Source: Streptomyces sp. NBC_01754 (GTDB lineage Bacteria > Actinomycetota > Actinomycetes > Streptomycetales > Streptomycetaceae). From it: a stretch of 64,000 nt of DNA. The notes under the pieces were generated by a model, which did not search any database, had not been told where the DNA came from, and was given only the letters and a program-made list of their open reading frames with translations. Within the stretch, counting starts at the first letter, position 1; each line of letters opens with the position of its first letter. The stretch covers positions 6,510,001 to 6,574,000 of the forward strand of contig NZ_CP109132.1 in assembly GCF_035918015.1 (NCBI RefSeq), in the 5' to 3' direction. Position numbers and translations under genes: made by a program. Shown in pieces: positions 24,526 through 33,674 of this stretch.

Positions 24526-25059
24526 TTGCGTTACGCCGACCGGCCCAGCATGCACCGGGAGATCCACGTCGCGGCGGAGCCGTCCAGGGTCTGGGAGTGC
24601 GTGGCCGATGTCGAGGCCATGGCCGGGTGGAGTCCCGAACTGGTCCGCGTGGAATGGCGCGACGGCGTCACCGGCCTCGCCGAGGGGGCCGGCTATCTCG
24701 GCCACAACGAGCATCCCGTCATCGGCAGTTGGCGCACGCTGGCCCATGTCACCGACTGTGTGCCCGACCGGAGTCTCACCTGGTGTGTCCTGGACGTCGA
24801 CGGCCGCTACGGCCCGGCGAGCGAGGATCCGGCACAGCCGATGGCGACCTGGTCCTTCGACATCACTCCGGCCCCCGGCGGAGCCGTCCTGCGCCAGACG
24901 GTCACCCTCGGCCCCGGCCCGTCCGGGCTGACCGCGTACATCGCCCGCGCGCCCGAGCGGGAGGAGGAGGTCATCGCCCACCGCTTCGAGGAACTGGCCA
25001 AGGGCATGGACCTCACACTCCAGGGCGTCAGGGAAGCGGCGGAGGGGCCGCGGGCCTGA
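24526..25059 (+). CDS. SRPBCC family (polyketide cyclase/START-like) protein
   Basis: The protein has 177 residues from the TTG at 24526; GGGGGAG lies five bases upstream and family members begin with a similar ..RYADRPS.. segment. The helix-grip fold is recognisable from EIHVAAEPSRVWECVADVEAMAGW, then SWRTLAHVTDCVPDRSLTWCV, then ATWSFDITPAPGGAVLRQTVTLGPGPSG. Such proteins bind hydrophobic ligands, but no ligand can be named. It is monocistronic and convergent with the LacI gene. Confidence 0.8.
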   Translation: MRYADRPSMHREIHVAAEPSRVWECVADVEAMAGWSPELVRVEWRDGVTGLAEGAGYLGHNEHPVIGSWRTLAHVTDCVPDRSLTWCVLDVDGRYGPASEDPAQPMATWSFDITPAPGGAVLRQTVTLGPGPSGLTAYIARAPEREEEVIAHRFEELAKGMDLTLQGVREAAEGPRA

Positions 25060-25071
25060 GGTCCCGCACGT

Positions 25072-26139
25072 TCAGCCGGGCGCCTGGTCGCCGAGGGTCG
25101 AGGCGCGGGCCTCCAGGGTGGGGCGCAGTCGCCGGGAGCGGCCGGACCTGCCGTCGAGCATGTTGACCAGCGTCGTCGCCGCCACCTCGCCCATCCGGTA
25201 CATCGGGGAGCGCACGGAGGTCAGCGGGACCGGCAAGGCCGCCGCCAGCGGTACGTCGTTGTAGCCCACGACCCCGACGTCCCGGCCGACCGCCAGACCG
25301 GCGTCCCGGACCGCCGCCATCACGCCGATCGCCGCGAAGTCGTTGACCGCGAAGACGGCGGTGGGCCGCGGGCGGAGGCCCAGCAGGTGCCCGGCGGCGG
25401 CCTGGCCACCGGGCACGTCGAAGCGGGACGGCACGACATGGCTCGCGGGCACCGGCAGGCCCGCCTCGGCGAACGGGTCGAGGAAGCCCCGCGTGCGCTC
25501 CACCCCGGTGCTGGCGTAGGACTCGCCCGCCACCACGGCGACCCGCCGGTGGCCGAGGCCCAGCAGATGCTCCGCGGCCAGCCGCCCGCCGAGGATGTCG
25601 TCGGTGGTCACCGAGACACGGCCGGGCAGCCGGCGTGACACCAGCACCAGGGGGATGTGCCGACGGGCCAGCTCGGCCACGAGACCGGAGTCCGAGCGGG
25701 CGTCGCCCAGCACCAGGCCGTCGACGCGCCGGGCGACCAGCGCGTCCGCCCGGCGCCGCTGCATCTCCGGGTCGTCGCCGGTGTTCGCGACCACGGTGTG
25801 GTACCCGGCAGCCGAGGCGGCGGCGTCGATCCCCTCGTAGACCGTGGCCAGCACGATGTCGGTCAGCCGGGGCACGAGTACGCCCAGCATCCGTGAGCGG
25901 CCGGTGCGCAGCGCCGCCCCGGCGGGGTCCCGCTGGTAGCCGAGTTCTTCGGCGAGCGCCCGGATCTGCGTCACGGTCTCGGTACCCACCCCGCCCCGCA
26001 CGGCGTCGTCGGTGCTGAGCGCCCGGGACACGGTGGAGACGTGGACCCCGGCCTGCCGGGCTATCTGGGCGAGGGTGACAGGTGCCCGGCCGGCGCGTGT
26101 GCCGGCTGACGCCCGTGTTGTCTGCCGATCCACTCCCAC
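25072..26139 (-). CDS. LacI family transcriptional regulator (divergent from L-asparaginase)
   Basis: The protein has 355 residues from the GTG at 26139; the open frame to 26256 has no RBS. The N-terminal helix-turn-helix is VTLAQIARQAGVHVSTVSRALS, and the hinge leads into a periplasmic-binding-type effector domain (LGVLVPRLTDIVLATVYEGID, DGLVLGDARSD, VGVVGYNDVPLAAALPVPLTSV). The shared intergenic region carries two matching palindromes (26304-26317 and 26327-26340) that are its probable operators, so it most likely represses the asparaginase gene and perhaps the following cluster. The effector is probably a sugar or nucleoside-like molecule. Confidence 0.9.
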   Translation of the reverse strand: MGVDRQTTRASAGTRAGRAPVTLAQIARQAGVHVSTVSRALSTDDAVRGGVGTETVTQIRALAEELGYQRDPAGAALRTGRSRMLGVLVPRLTDIVLATVYEGIDAAASAAGYHTVVANTGDDPEMQRRRADALVARRVDGLVLGDARSDSGLVAELARRHIPLVLVSRRLPGRVSVTTDDILGGRLAAEHLLGLGHRRVAVVAGESYASTGVERTRGFLDPFAEAGLPVPASHVVPSRFDVPGGQAAAGHLLGLRPRPTAVFAVNDFAAIGVMAAVRDAGLAVGRDVGVVGYNDVPLAAALPVPLTSVRSPMYRMGEVAATTLVNMLDGRSGRSRRLRPTLEARASTLGDQAPG

Positions 26140-26293
26140 AGCCCCTCTTCTCGGACGATCCCGAATTCTCTGGAATCTGTCAGGTCCTGTCGGACTGTGT
26201 CGGATTGCGACGGGGTCCGGCCGTGCCGTCATCCGGCATCCCTGAGCTTCGCACATCGACGAACGCCGTGACCAGGCGAGTGCACGTCACCCA

Positions 26294-26340
26294 TTGACCC
26301 GAGGGCAATCGTTTGCGTAGCCTCCACGCAATCGATTGCG
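26294..26340 (+). promoter_or_regulatory. Asparaginase promoter with two LacI-type operators
   Basis: -35 TTGACC (26294-26299) and -10 TAGCCT (26318-26323) are separated by 18 bases. A perfect 14-bp palindrome CGCAATCGATTGCG covers 26327-26340, over the expected transcription start. A one-mismatch copy (GCAATCGTTTGC, 26305-26316) fills the spacer. The centre-CG layout is typical of LacI-family operators. Confidence 0.75.
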
Positions 26341-26359
26341 AAGAAGCGGAGAGAGGTCC

Positions 26360-27361
26360 ATGCGTCGTATCCAGGTCGTGGCAACCGGCGGGACCATCGC
26401 GAGCCGGTCCGGGGCGGAGGGCCGCCGGGCGACCGTGCTCGCGAAGGAGCTGGTCGCGTCCGTGGGCCCGCTCCCGGAGGGCGTACGGGTCGAGGCGCGG
26501 GACGTGGTCACCCGGGGCAGTTACGCCTTCGACACCGCCGATCTGCTGGCACTCGCCCGCGAGGTGCGCGCCGCCCTGCGCGACGGTGCCGACGCGGTGG
26601 TGATGACCCATGGCACCGACACCATGGAGGAGACCGCCTTCCTGTTCGATCTCCTCTTCGACGCTTCGCGGCCGATCGTGCTCACCGGGGCCCAGCGCCC
26701 CTTCGACGACCGTGCCGCCGACGGTCCGGCCAACCTCGGCGACGCCCTGGCCGTGGCCGCCGACGACACGGCCCGTGACCTCGGCACGCTGCTGGTCTTC
26801 GACGGCTTCGCCTTCCCCGCCCGCGGGGTGCGCAAGAGCGACACCATGTCGGCGCGCGCCTTCAGCGCCCCGGGACGTGGACCGGTGCTGCGCGTGGCGG
26901 ACGGGCGTGTGGTGCCACTGGCCCGGCCGGTGCCCGGGCCACGGCTCCCGGTCGACCTCGACCTGCCCCGGCTGCCCCGGGTGGACGTCGTGCCGGTCTA
27001 CCCCGGTGCGGACGGACTGTTCGTCCGGGCCAGCGTGGCGGCCGGCGCCGCCGGGGTCGTGGTGGCGGCGGCCGGAGCCGGCAACGCCGGACCGGAGCTG
27101 GTCGAGGCGGTCGCCGAGGCGGTTGCCGCGGGCCACCCGGTGCTCATCAGCACCCGGGTGCATTCCGGACCGGTCGCGCCCCTCTACGCCGGCGGTGGCG
27201 CCGAGCTGAGACGGGTCGGCGCCCTCTTCGTCGACGACCTCAACCCCTGGCAGGCCCGGCTCCTGCTGGCCGCGGCCGGCGCGGTACCCGGCCGGTCACC
27301 GCAGGAACTGGTCCGGGCCTGGATGGCCGGACGGAGCCCGCGCACCGCCCCCGGCACCTGA
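26360..27361 (+). CDS. ansA: L-asparaginase, type II-like
   Basis: The protein has 333 residues from the ATG at 26360 (GAGAGG upstream; an in-frame ATG at 26336 overlaps the operator). It hydrolyses L-asparagine, or a related amide, to the acid and ammonia. The first active-site block is VVATGGTIAS with the nucleophilic Thr, the second is VVMTHGTDTMEETAF with Thr, Asp and downstream Lys (GVRKSDTMSA). There is no signal peptide, so the enzyme is cytosolic. Controlled by the adjacent LacI regulator. Its position before a hydrolase/MFS/SDR group suggests an amide released during catabolism may be its true substrate. Confidence 0.9.
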   Translation: MRRIQVVATGGTIASRSGAEGRRATVLAKELVASVGPLPEGVRVEARDVVTRGSYAFDTADLLALAREVRAALRDGADAVVMTHGTDTMEETAFLFDLLFDASRPIVLTGAQRPFDDRAADGPANLGDALAVAADDTARDLGTLLVFDGFAFPARGVRKSDTMSARAFSAPGRGPVLRVADGRVVPLARPVPGPRLPVDLDLPRLPRVDVVPVYPGADGLFVRASVAAGAAGVVVAAAGAGNAGPELVEAVAEAVAAGHPVLISTRVHSGPVAPLYAGGGAELRRVGALFVDDLNPWQARLLLAAAGAVPGRSPQELVRAWMAGRSPRTAPGT

Positions 27362-27481
27362 CCACGGACCGTCCCCCGGGAGGGCAGACACCCTCAGCCC
27401 TTATCCCTCCCGTCCCCCCGATCCCCGATCCCCCGATCCGCTTCCGACCCGTCCCGGAGACCTCTCCGGATCCCCCTCAGA

Positions 27482-27500
27482 CCCACCCCCACCCCCTCCC
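27482..27500 (-). other. G-quadruplex-type motif in the leader of the deacetylase-family gene
   Basis: The plus strand reads CCCACCCCCACCCCCTCCC, so the minus strand has four G-runs of at least three separated by single bases. It lies in a C-rich stretch (27400-27512) about 33 bases before the start at 27533. It might affect transcription or replication, or be compositional only. Confidence 0.5.
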
Positions 27501-27532
27501 ACACCCCACGCCATCAGGCAAGGAGACGCTCG

Positions 27533-28426
27533 ATGACCAAGGAAATTCTCGTCGGCTTCGGAGTGGACGTCGACGCAGTCGGCGGCTGGCTCGGCTCGTA
27601 CGGAGGCGAGGACTCGCCCGACGACATCTCCCGCGGCCTCTTCGCGGGCGAGGTGGGCGTGCCGCGCCTGGTGGAGCTGTTCCGCCGCCGCGGCCTGACC
27701 CAGACGTTCTTCTGGCCCGGCCACTCCGTCGAGACGTTCCCCGAGGAGTTCGACGCCTGTGTCGCCGCAGGCCACGAGATCGGTGTGCACGGCTACAGCC
27801 ACGAGAACCCGATCGCCATGAGCCGCGAGCAGGAGGCCGCGGTCCTCGACCGTTCCATCGAGCTGATCGAGACCCGCACCGGCCGCCGCCCGACCGGCTA
27901 CGTGGCGCCCTGGTGGGAGTTCAGCCCGGTCACCAACGAACTGCTGCTGGAACGCGGCATCAAGTACGACCACTCCCTGATGCACCGGGACTTCGAGCCG
28001 TACTACGTCCGCGTCGGCGACTCCTGGACGAAGATCGACTACAGCGCCCCGGCCGACACGTGGATGAAGCCGCTGGTACGGGGTGAGGAGACGGACCTCA
28101 TCGAGATCCCGGCCAACTGGTACCTCGACGACCTCCCTCCGATGATGTTCATCAAGGCCAGCCCGAACAGCCACGGTTTCGTCAACCCCCGCGACATCGA
28201 GCAGATGTGGCGCGACCAGTTCGACTGGGTCTACCGGGAGATGGACCACGCCGCCTTCACCATGACCATCCATCCGGACGTCTCCGGCCGGCCCCAGGTG
28301 CTGCTGATGCTGGAGAGGCTGATCGACCACATCAACTCCCACGAGGGCGTCCGCTGGGTGACCTTCGACCAGATCGCGGACGACTTCGCCGCCCGCAACC
28401 CGCGCCCGAAGGGTGACAGCAGATGA
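27533..28426 (+). CDS. Polysaccharide deacetylase/cyclic imidase-type hydrolase (NodB fold)
   Basis: A 297-residue cytosolic protein (no signal peptide) with the NodB homology domain. Motif 1 is [11 protein letters not shown] with the metal-binding Asp, motif 2 is HGYSHENP with the two His, and motif 3 is [11 protein letters not shown] late [16 protein letters not shown] supplies another His. This subgroup (with HpPgdA, PuuE allantoinase and bacterial cyclic imidases) acts on small cyclic amides or imides rather than polysaccharides when cytosolic. The MFS gene overlaps its stop by four bases, so substrate import and hydrolysis are coupled. I infer an imide- or ring-opening role. Confidence 0.85.
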   Translation: MTKEILVGFGVDVDAVGGWLGSYGGEDSPDDISRGLFAGEVGVPRLVELFRRRGLTQTFFWPGHSVETFPEEFDACVAAGHEIGVHGYSHENPIAMSREQEAAVLDRSIELIETRTGRRPTGYVAPWWEFSPVTNELLLERGIKYDHSLMHRDFEPYYVRVGDSWTKIDYSAPADTWMKPLVRGEETDLIEIPANWYLDDLPPMMFIKASPNSHGFVNPRDIEQMWRDQFDWVYREMDHAAFTMTIHPDVSGRPQVLLMLERLIDHINSHEGVRWVTFDQIADDFAARNPRPKGDSR

Positions 28427-29814
28427 CCACCGTGCAGCAGCAGGACATAGTCCACGAGAACGAATGGCCGCGCGACGGAGCACCCTCGGACGAGGTCCTC
28501 TTCAAGGGCCCCCCGACGCTCAGCCGACGCACCATCACGACCACCACCGTGGTCTGTTTCCTGGCCTGGGTCTTCTCCGTGTACGACTTCGTGCTCTTCG
28601 GCACCCTGCTGCCGAAGATCTCGGAGACGTTCGGCTGGACCACCGGGCAGGCCACGGCGATCGCCACCGGCGTGACCGTCGGCACCTTCGTCGTCGCGCT
28701 GCTGGTCGGTCCGATGCTGGACCGCTGGGGCCGCAAGCCGAGCCTGATCGTCACCACGGCCGGCGCCGCGCTCTCCTCGGGCCTCACGGCGGTGGTCGGC
28801 GGAGCGGCGTCGCTGATCGGGGTCCGGGCCATCTCCGGCCTCGGCTACTCCGAGGAGGTCGTCAACGGCGTCTACCTCAACGAGATGTACGGCAAGAGCC
28901 GACGGCGCGGGTTCATGTTCAGCCTGGTGCAGAGCGGCTGGCCGGTCGGCGCCCTGCTGGCCGCGGCCTTCGCCGCCGTGCTGCTGCCGGTCATGAGCTG
29001 GCGCTGGATCTTCCTCCTCGCCACCTTCCCGGTCGTCGTCATCCTCGTCGCCGGCTCCAAGCTCCGTGAGTCGCCCTCCTTCGTCGCCCTCAAGCGGACG
29101 CGGGAACTGCGCAAGGACGGGCGCGAGGCCGACGCGGTCCAGCTCGCGGAGCTGTACGGTCTCGACATCAGCCGGGACAACGAGTCCGGGCTGCGCCAGC
29201 TCTTCGCCCCGGACCTGCGCCGGCACACCCTGTGCCTGTCCGGAGCGTGGCTGTTCAACTGGATGGGCATCCAGGTCTTCTCGGTGCTGGGCACCACCGT
29301 CCTCACCGACGGCAAGGGCGTCTCGTTCTCCAGTGCGCTGGTCGTGCTGATCCTTGCGAACCTGGCCGGCTTCCTCGGATACCTCTCCCACGGGTACCTC
29401 GGTGACCGGTTCGGCCGCCGGGCGACGATCATCGCCGGCTGGACCATCGGCGGCCTCGTCATGACGGCGATGCTCTTCGGGCCGGACAACGCCGCGTACG
29501 TCATCCCGATGTACGCCCTGGGGCTCTTCTTCCTCCTCGGCCCCTACTCCGCCATGGTGTTCTACATGGGCGAGTCGTTCCCGGCCCGGGTCCGTGGCAT
29601 CGGCTCCAACACCGCCCACGTGATGGGCCCGGCGGGCGCGGTCGCCGGCTCGGCACTGCTCAGCGGGGTCATCGGACTCGGAGCGAGCGCCACCACGGCC
29701 GCATTCGTCGCGGGCGCGCTGGGGATCTTCCTCTCCGGCCTGCTGATGTTCGGTGCCCACAAGGTCAGCCAGGACCAGGACGAGGAGACGGTTCTCCCGG
29801 CCGAGGCGCACTGA
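28423..29814 (+). CDS. MFS transporter
   Basis: A 463-residue major facilitator protein with about 12 transmembrane segments. The conserved loop 2-3 motif is [13 protein letters not shown], and the symmetrical [13 protein letters not shown] lies in the second half. It resembles metabolite/organic-acid:proton symporters. The ATGA overlap with the upstream hydrolase gene indicates translational coupling. The likely cargo is the cyclic amide/imide or acid processed by that hydrolase. Confidence 0.9.
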   Translation: MTTVQQQDIVHENEWPRDGAPSDEVLFKGPPTLSRRTITTTTVVCFLAWVFSVYDFVLFGTLLPKISETFGWTTGQATAIATGVTVGTFVVALLVGPMLDRWGRKPSLIVTTAGAALSSGLTAVVGGAASLIGVRAISGLGYSEEVVNGVYLNEMYGKSRRRGFMFSLVQSGWPVGALLAAAFAAVLLPVMSWRWIFLLATFPVVVILVAGSKLRESPSFVALKRTRELRKDGREADAVQLAELYGLDISRDNESGLRQLFAPDLRRHTLCLSGAWLFNWMGIQVFSVLGTTVLTDGKGVSFSSALVVLILANLAGFLGYLSHGYLGDRFGRRATIIAGWTIGGLVMTAMLFGPDNAAYVIPMYALGLFFLLGPYSAMVFYMGESFPARVRGIGSNTAHVMGPAGAVAGSALLSGVIGLGASATTAAFVAGALGIFLSGLLMFGAHKVSQDQDEETVLPAEAH

Positions 29815-29890
29815 GCCGCCCGCTTCCCCTTCTTCCCGGTGCGTGGTGGTCCGCACCGCCACGCACCGGGAACTCCGTGAAAGGCAGGAC

Positions 29891-30694
29891 ATGTCCCTCA
29901 ACGAGAACACCGCACCCCTCCGGGACGACGGGCTGGCCGGCAAGGTCGCCGTCATCACCGGTGGTGCGAGCGGCATCGGCCGCGCCCTGGCCGTGGCGTA
30001 CGCACGCGCCGGGGCGGACAGCGTCGTCGGCTACTACCCCGGGGACCCGCACAGCGCCGACGAGACCGTCCGGCTGGTGGAGGCCGTGGGCGGCCGCTGT
30101 ACCGCGGTCGCCGTCGACGTCCGGGACAGCGCGCAGGTCGACGCACTGGCCCAGGCCGCCGTCGCCGGCTACGGACGGCTGGACATCGCGGTCGCCGGGG
30201 CCGGCGTGCTGCGCCGGGCCGCCCTGGCGGAGCTGGACGACGATGCCTGGAACGACATGCTGTCCGTCGACCTGACCGGCGTGCTGCGGACCTTCCGCTC
30301 CGCCGCCGCCGTGATGGCCGGACCCGGCGCCATGGTGGCCATCTCCTCCATCGCCGGCGGCGTGTACGGCTGGGACGACCACGCCCACTACGCCGCCGCC
30401 AAGAGCGGTGTGCTCGGGCTGTGCCGGTCGCTGGCGACCGAGCTGGCCCCGCGCGGCATCCGCGTCAACTCGGTCATCCCCGGGCTGATCGAGACGCCGC
30501 AGTCCCTCGACGAGACCAACTCCCTCGGCCCGGCCGGGCTGGAGCGGGCCGGCCGGGGCATTCCGGCCGGACGGGTGGGCCACGCGGACGAGGTCGCCCG
30601 CGCCATCCGCTTCCTCACCGGCGACGACGCCGCGTACATCACCGGCCAGCAGCTCGTCGTGGACGGCGGCCTGACGGTGCGGTGGCCCGAGTGA
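29891..30694 (+). CDS. SDR family oxidoreductase (first of a pair)
   Basis: The protein has 267 residues from the ATG at 29891 (AAGGCAGG upstream). The cofactor motif is TGGASGIGR, the catalytic set includes Ser in VAISSIAGG and YAAAK, and the C-terminal YITGQQLVVDGG is typical. Strand 2 ends in SVVGYYPGD rather than the usual acidic residue, so cofactor preference is unclear. It follows the MFS gene by 76 bases and is probably part of the same transcript, ending at the hairpin at 30738-30764. Confidence 0.9.
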   Translation: MSLNENTAPLRDDGLAGKVAVITGGASGIGRALAVAYARAGADSVVGYYPGDPHSADETVRLVEAVGGRCTAVAVDVRDSAQVDALAQAAVAGYGRLDIAVAGAGVLRRAALAELDDDAWNDMLSVDLTGVLRTFRSAAAVMAGPGAMVAISSIAGGVYGWDDHAHYAAAKSGVLGLCRSLATELAPRGIRVNSVIPGLIETPQSLDETNSLGPAGLERAGRGIPAGRVGHADEVARAIRFLTGDDAAYITGQQLVVDGGLTVRWPE

Positions 30695-30737
30695 CGGCAC
30701 CGCGTGACCCCGGGCACCGCCCCGGGTGACGCGAAGA

Positions 30738-30764
30738 CGCCGACCCGTGGTGAACGGGTCGGCG
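30738..30764. terminator. Hairpin between the two SDR genes
   Basis: An 11-bp perfect repeat, CGCCGACCCGT (30738-30748) and ACGGGTCGGCG (30754-30764), with loop GGTGA. It lies 44 bases after the first SDR gene and 100 before the second, so it separates or attenuates the two. Confidence 0.7.
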
Positions 30765-30863
30765 CCGAACGGGGGATCGGCACCGGCCGGGAACCGGCGG
30801 TGAACGGTGACCGGCAGGGAACACGGCGGCCAAGGATCGGCCGCGACGGGAAAGGTGAACGGT

Positions 30864-31613
30864 ATGGGAGTCCTCCAGCAGAAGGTCGCGCTGGTGACCG
30901 GAGCGGCGAGCGGGATCGGATCGGCGATCGCGGACGCCTACGCGGCCGAGGGGGCGCGGCTCTTCCTGGCCGACCGCGACGCCGCCCGGCTGGCCGAACT
31001 GGCCCGGCGCTACGTGGCGCAGGGCGTCGAGGTGGCCACCGCGACGGTCGACGTGGCCGACGCGGAACAGACCCGCGCGATGGTGGAGCACTGCGTGAGC
31101 GCCCTCGGCGCACCCGACGTCCTCGTCAACTCGGCGGGCATCCTCACCGAGGTCCCGCTGGTCGAGATGGACGTCGAGACGTGGGACGAGATGATCGCGG
31201 TCGACCTGCGCAGCGTCTTCCTGTGCTGCCGGTGGGTGGTGCCGCACATGGTCGCCCGCGGCAGCGGACGGGTCATCAACATCGCCAGTCAGTTGGGTGT
31301 CAAGGGCGGTGAGGGGCTGGTGCACTACTCGGCCGCCAAGGCCGGCGTCATCGGCCTGACCAAGGCGCTGGCCAGGGAAGTCGCCCCGAGCGGCGTCCTG
31401 GTCAACGCGATCGCCCCGGGGCCGGTGTTCACGCCGCTGGTGGACGGCATCAGTGAGGACTGGAAGCAGGCGAAGCAGGCCGAACTCCCCCTCGGCCGGT
31501 TCGGTGCCCCGGCCGAGGTCGCTCCCACGGCGGTCCTCCTGGCGAGCGATCCGGGCGGCAACCTCTACGTGGGCCAGACGCTGGGCCCCAACAGCGGTGA
31601 CGTCATGCCGTGA
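30864..31613 (+). CDS. SDR family oxidoreductase (second of a pair)
   Basis: The protein has 249 residues from the ATG at 30864 (GGAAAGG upstream). Motifs are TGAASGIGS, NSAGI, Ser in INIASQLG and YSAAK; the end YVGQTLGPNSGDVMP lacks the usual DGG and replaces it with PNSGD. Strand 2 ends LFLADRD, with an Asp that suggests NAD(H). It resembles 3-oxoacyl-ACP reductase-like catabolic SDRs. Neighbour genes imply oxidation of a hydroxy intermediate. Confidence 0.88.
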   Translation: MGVLQQKVALVTGAASGIGSAIADAYAAEGARLFLADRDAARLAELARRYVAQGVEVATATVDVADAEQTRAMVEHCVSALGAPDVLVNSAGILTEVPLVEMDVETWDEMIAVDLRSVFLCCRWVVPHMVARGSGRVINIASQLGVKGGEGLVHYSAAKAGVIGLTKALAREVAPSGVLVNAIAPGPVFTPLVDGISEDWKQAKQAELPLGRFGAPAEVAPTAVLLASDPGGNLYVGQTLGPNSGDVMP

Positions 31614-31743
31614 GTCACCGCCCTCGTCCGGAGAGGGTGAGGTCTCCTGCCCTCTCCGGCCCCACGGTCCGTGCGTCCACGGGGAGTTGTGTCCGCCGTA
31701 CCTGTACATCCCTTGTCCGCCATCCGGTGTCCCCGAGAGGACG

Positions 31744-32316
31744 GTGAGCCGCGTCGTGTGTGGAGCATGTGGCGGGGGGCGTTCCGTACCGCGCTGGGAG
31801 GACGTCCTCGCGCCGCCGACCCGCGGGGTGCTCGCGGCCCGCGCGTCGGCGGCCGGGCGCCTGCTGGACTCCGGGTCGGGGCTACGGGTCCGGGCGTGGC
31901 TGTCCGCCGGGTATCTCGTCGCCGACCGCGTCGGCCGCACCGTGCACGCGGCCGACCTGGACTCCCTCTGGCGGGCGGTCGCGGAACGCGGGGCGCGGCC
32001 GGCCGGCTGGCGGCCCCTGGGCGGCGCGCGGACCACGGAGTTCGTCGAACCGTACGGCGACCGGGACCTCACGGCGGCCGCGGTCTGGTGCGCCGCGGTC
32101 GCCCGGACCGAGCCGGCCGCCGAACTCGAGCTCACCCTGCCCGACCCCGCCAGGAGCCGCGTCGTGCGGGTGACCATCGAGTCCGGCACGGTACGGGCGA
32201 CGGCCCTGGACACCCCGGAGCCCGTGACGCGGGTACGGATCGACGGCGCCGGCGCGGCCGAGGCCGCCCACCACCTGAGGGCCCGGATCCCGCACACTCC
32301 GGGCACCCGCCCCTGA
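31744..32316 (+). CDS. Hypothetical protein
   Basis: A 190-residue frame from a GTG at 31744, preceded by GAGAGGACG. No family recognised. It has a CGACGG cysteine pair near the N terminus, then a regular alternation of charged and hydrophobic residues (YLVADRVGRTVHAADLDSLWRAVAERG, VVRVTIESGTVRATALD) that looks like real protein rather than a shadow frame. Overlapping arginine-rich frames on the same strand are rejected. It lies between the SDR gene and the second LacI gene; role unknown. Confidence 0.5.
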   Translation: MSRVVCGACGGGRSVPRWEDVLAPPTRGVLAARASAAGRLLDSGSGLRVRAWLSAGYLVADRVGRTVHAADLDSLWRAVAERGARPAGWRPLGGARTTEFVEPYGDRDLTAAAVWCAAVARTEPAAELELTLPDPARSRVVRVTIESGTVRATALDTPEPVTRVRIDGAGAAEAAHHLRARIPHTPGTRP

Positions 32317-32517
32317 CACGACCACGGGGGCAGCGGCCACAGCCACGGCCGGACAGCGGCAGGGGCACGGCGGCGGCCACGGCTCCGTCCGTCCCCGCCG
32401 GACCGGAGGGGGCCGCGGATCGGCCCGCCCACCTGGGGGCCGACCGGCCGGTCTGCGGGGGTCCGCCGGCCGCCGGCGCCTTGCCGCTGTTCGTCATGTG
32501 TTCGTTATGTAAACCCG

Positions 32518-32576
32518 TTGACTCCCCGATCGCGCTCCTTCTAAGTTGTGCAAACCGGTTTGGCAAACCGGTTTGC
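32518..32576 (+). promoter_or_regulatory. Promoter with tandem LacI-type operators before the second LacI gene
   Basis: -35 TTGACT (32518-32523) and -10 TAAGTT (32542-32547) are spaced by 18 bases. Immediately downstream are two copies of CAAACCGGTTTG, at 32551-32562 and 32564-32575; the second extends to a perfect 14-bp palindrome (32563-32576). The pair covers the transcription start, a classical repressor position, and implies autoregulation by the LacI protein encoded at 32646. Confidence 0.8.
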
Positions 32577-32645
32577 GTCCCTCGGTCACCTTCCGGGGGA
32601 GGCAGAGATCGCTCCTGCTGATCGTTCTTCGCGATGGGGGTCCTG

Positions 32646-33674
32646 GTGTCAGTCTCGATCGGTGACGTGGCGCGCCTGGCAGGCGTCAGCCGCACCACGG
32701 TGTCGCACGTGATCAGCGGCAAGCGGCCCGTGAGTGACGCGGTGGAGGGCCGGGTGCGCTCGGCCATGGCGGAACTCGGCTACGCGCCGAGCCGGATGGC
32801 GCAGAATCTCGCCAGTGGCACCACTCGCACGATGGGGCTGCTCGTCCCCGACATCGGCAACGGCTTCTTCGCGGACATCGCCAAGGGAGTGGAACGGACG
32901 GCGATAGCGGGCGGCTACAACATGCTGCTCTGCAACACCGGCTGGAACCTCGAACGCGAACTCTTCTACCTGGAGACGCTGAAGTCCCGCGCCGTGGACG
33001 GAGTGGTGTACGCGGCGGGTGTCCCGGCGGCCACCTCACAGCTGACCGGGCTGCTCGGGGGCCTCCCGGTGGTAGCGGTGGACGAGGAACTCGACGACAT
33101 GGCCCAGGTCACCGTGGTCTCCGACAACCGCGTCGGCGGGCGTCTGGCCGCCGAGCATCTGGCGGCACTGGGCCACACCCGTGCGCTGGTGGCAGGCGCC
33201 ACCGAGGGGCTGGCCTCCAGCAGGCTGCGGGTCGAGGGTTTCAGCGAGGCCTGGTTCGAACGGACCGGCCGGGCACCCCTGGTGGCCGAGGGAACCTTCG
33301 AGGTGGCCAGCGGTTACCGGCTGGCCCAGGAGCACCTGGGCGCGCTGCGCGACGGTGAGGTCACCGCGGTCTTCTGCCTCAACGACATGGTGGCCTTCGG
33401 GCTGATGCAGGCGCTGTCGGAGAACGGGATCGACGTGCCGGGCTCGTGCTCGGTGGTCGGCTTCGACGACGTGTTCGCCGCGCGGCACGTCGGTCCGGGA
33501 CTGACCACGGTCCGCCAGGACGCCGTCGGTCTGGGCGAGGTCGCCGCGGGACTGCTGCTGGAGATCCTGGAGAACGGCGAGGCCCTCCCGCGGGGAGTGC
33601 GGGTGCTACCGGTCGATCTGGTGGAACGGCGCTCCACGGGAGGCGCGCGAAGCAGAGGAGCCCGCCATGGCTGA
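32646..33674 (+). CDS. LacI family transcriptional regulator (nucleoside-catabolism operon)
   Basis: The protein has 342 residues from the GTG at 32646, which has GGGGG five bases upstream; the in-frame ATG at 32634 lacks an RBS. The helix-turn-helix is VSIGDVARLAGVSRTTVSHVISG, followed by a hinge (MAQNLASGTTRTMGLLVPD) and a ligand-binding domain with GFFADIAKGVERTAIAGGY, VDGVVYAAG and SVVGFDDVFAARHVGPGLTTV. It probably represses its own promoter (tandem operators at 32551-32576) and, if transcription reads through, the importer and catabolic genes to 48451. The inducer is likely the imported compound or its first product. Confidence 0.9.
   Translation: MSVSIGDVARLAGVSRTTVSHVISGKRPVSDAVEGRVRSAMAELGYAPSRMAQNLASGTTRTMGLLVPDIGNGFFADIAKGVERTAIAGGYNMLLCNTGWNLERELFYLETLKSRAVDGVVYAAGVPAATSQLTGLLGGLPVVAVDEELDDMAQVTVVSDNRVGGRLAAEHLAALGHTRALVAGATEGLASSRLRVEGFSEAWFERTGRAPLVAEGTFEVASGYRLAQEHLGALRDGEVTAVFCLNDMVAFGLMQALSENGIDVPGSCSVVGFDDVFAARHVGPGLTTVRQDAVGLGEVAAGLLLEILENGEALPRGVRVLPVDLVERRSTGGARSRGARHG

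Noticed and set aside
31671-32621. 316-codon plus-strand frame overlapping the hypothetical gene at 31744
   Set aside because: Arg/Gly/Pro-rich shadow in another frame; the frame from 31744 has more natural protein composition.
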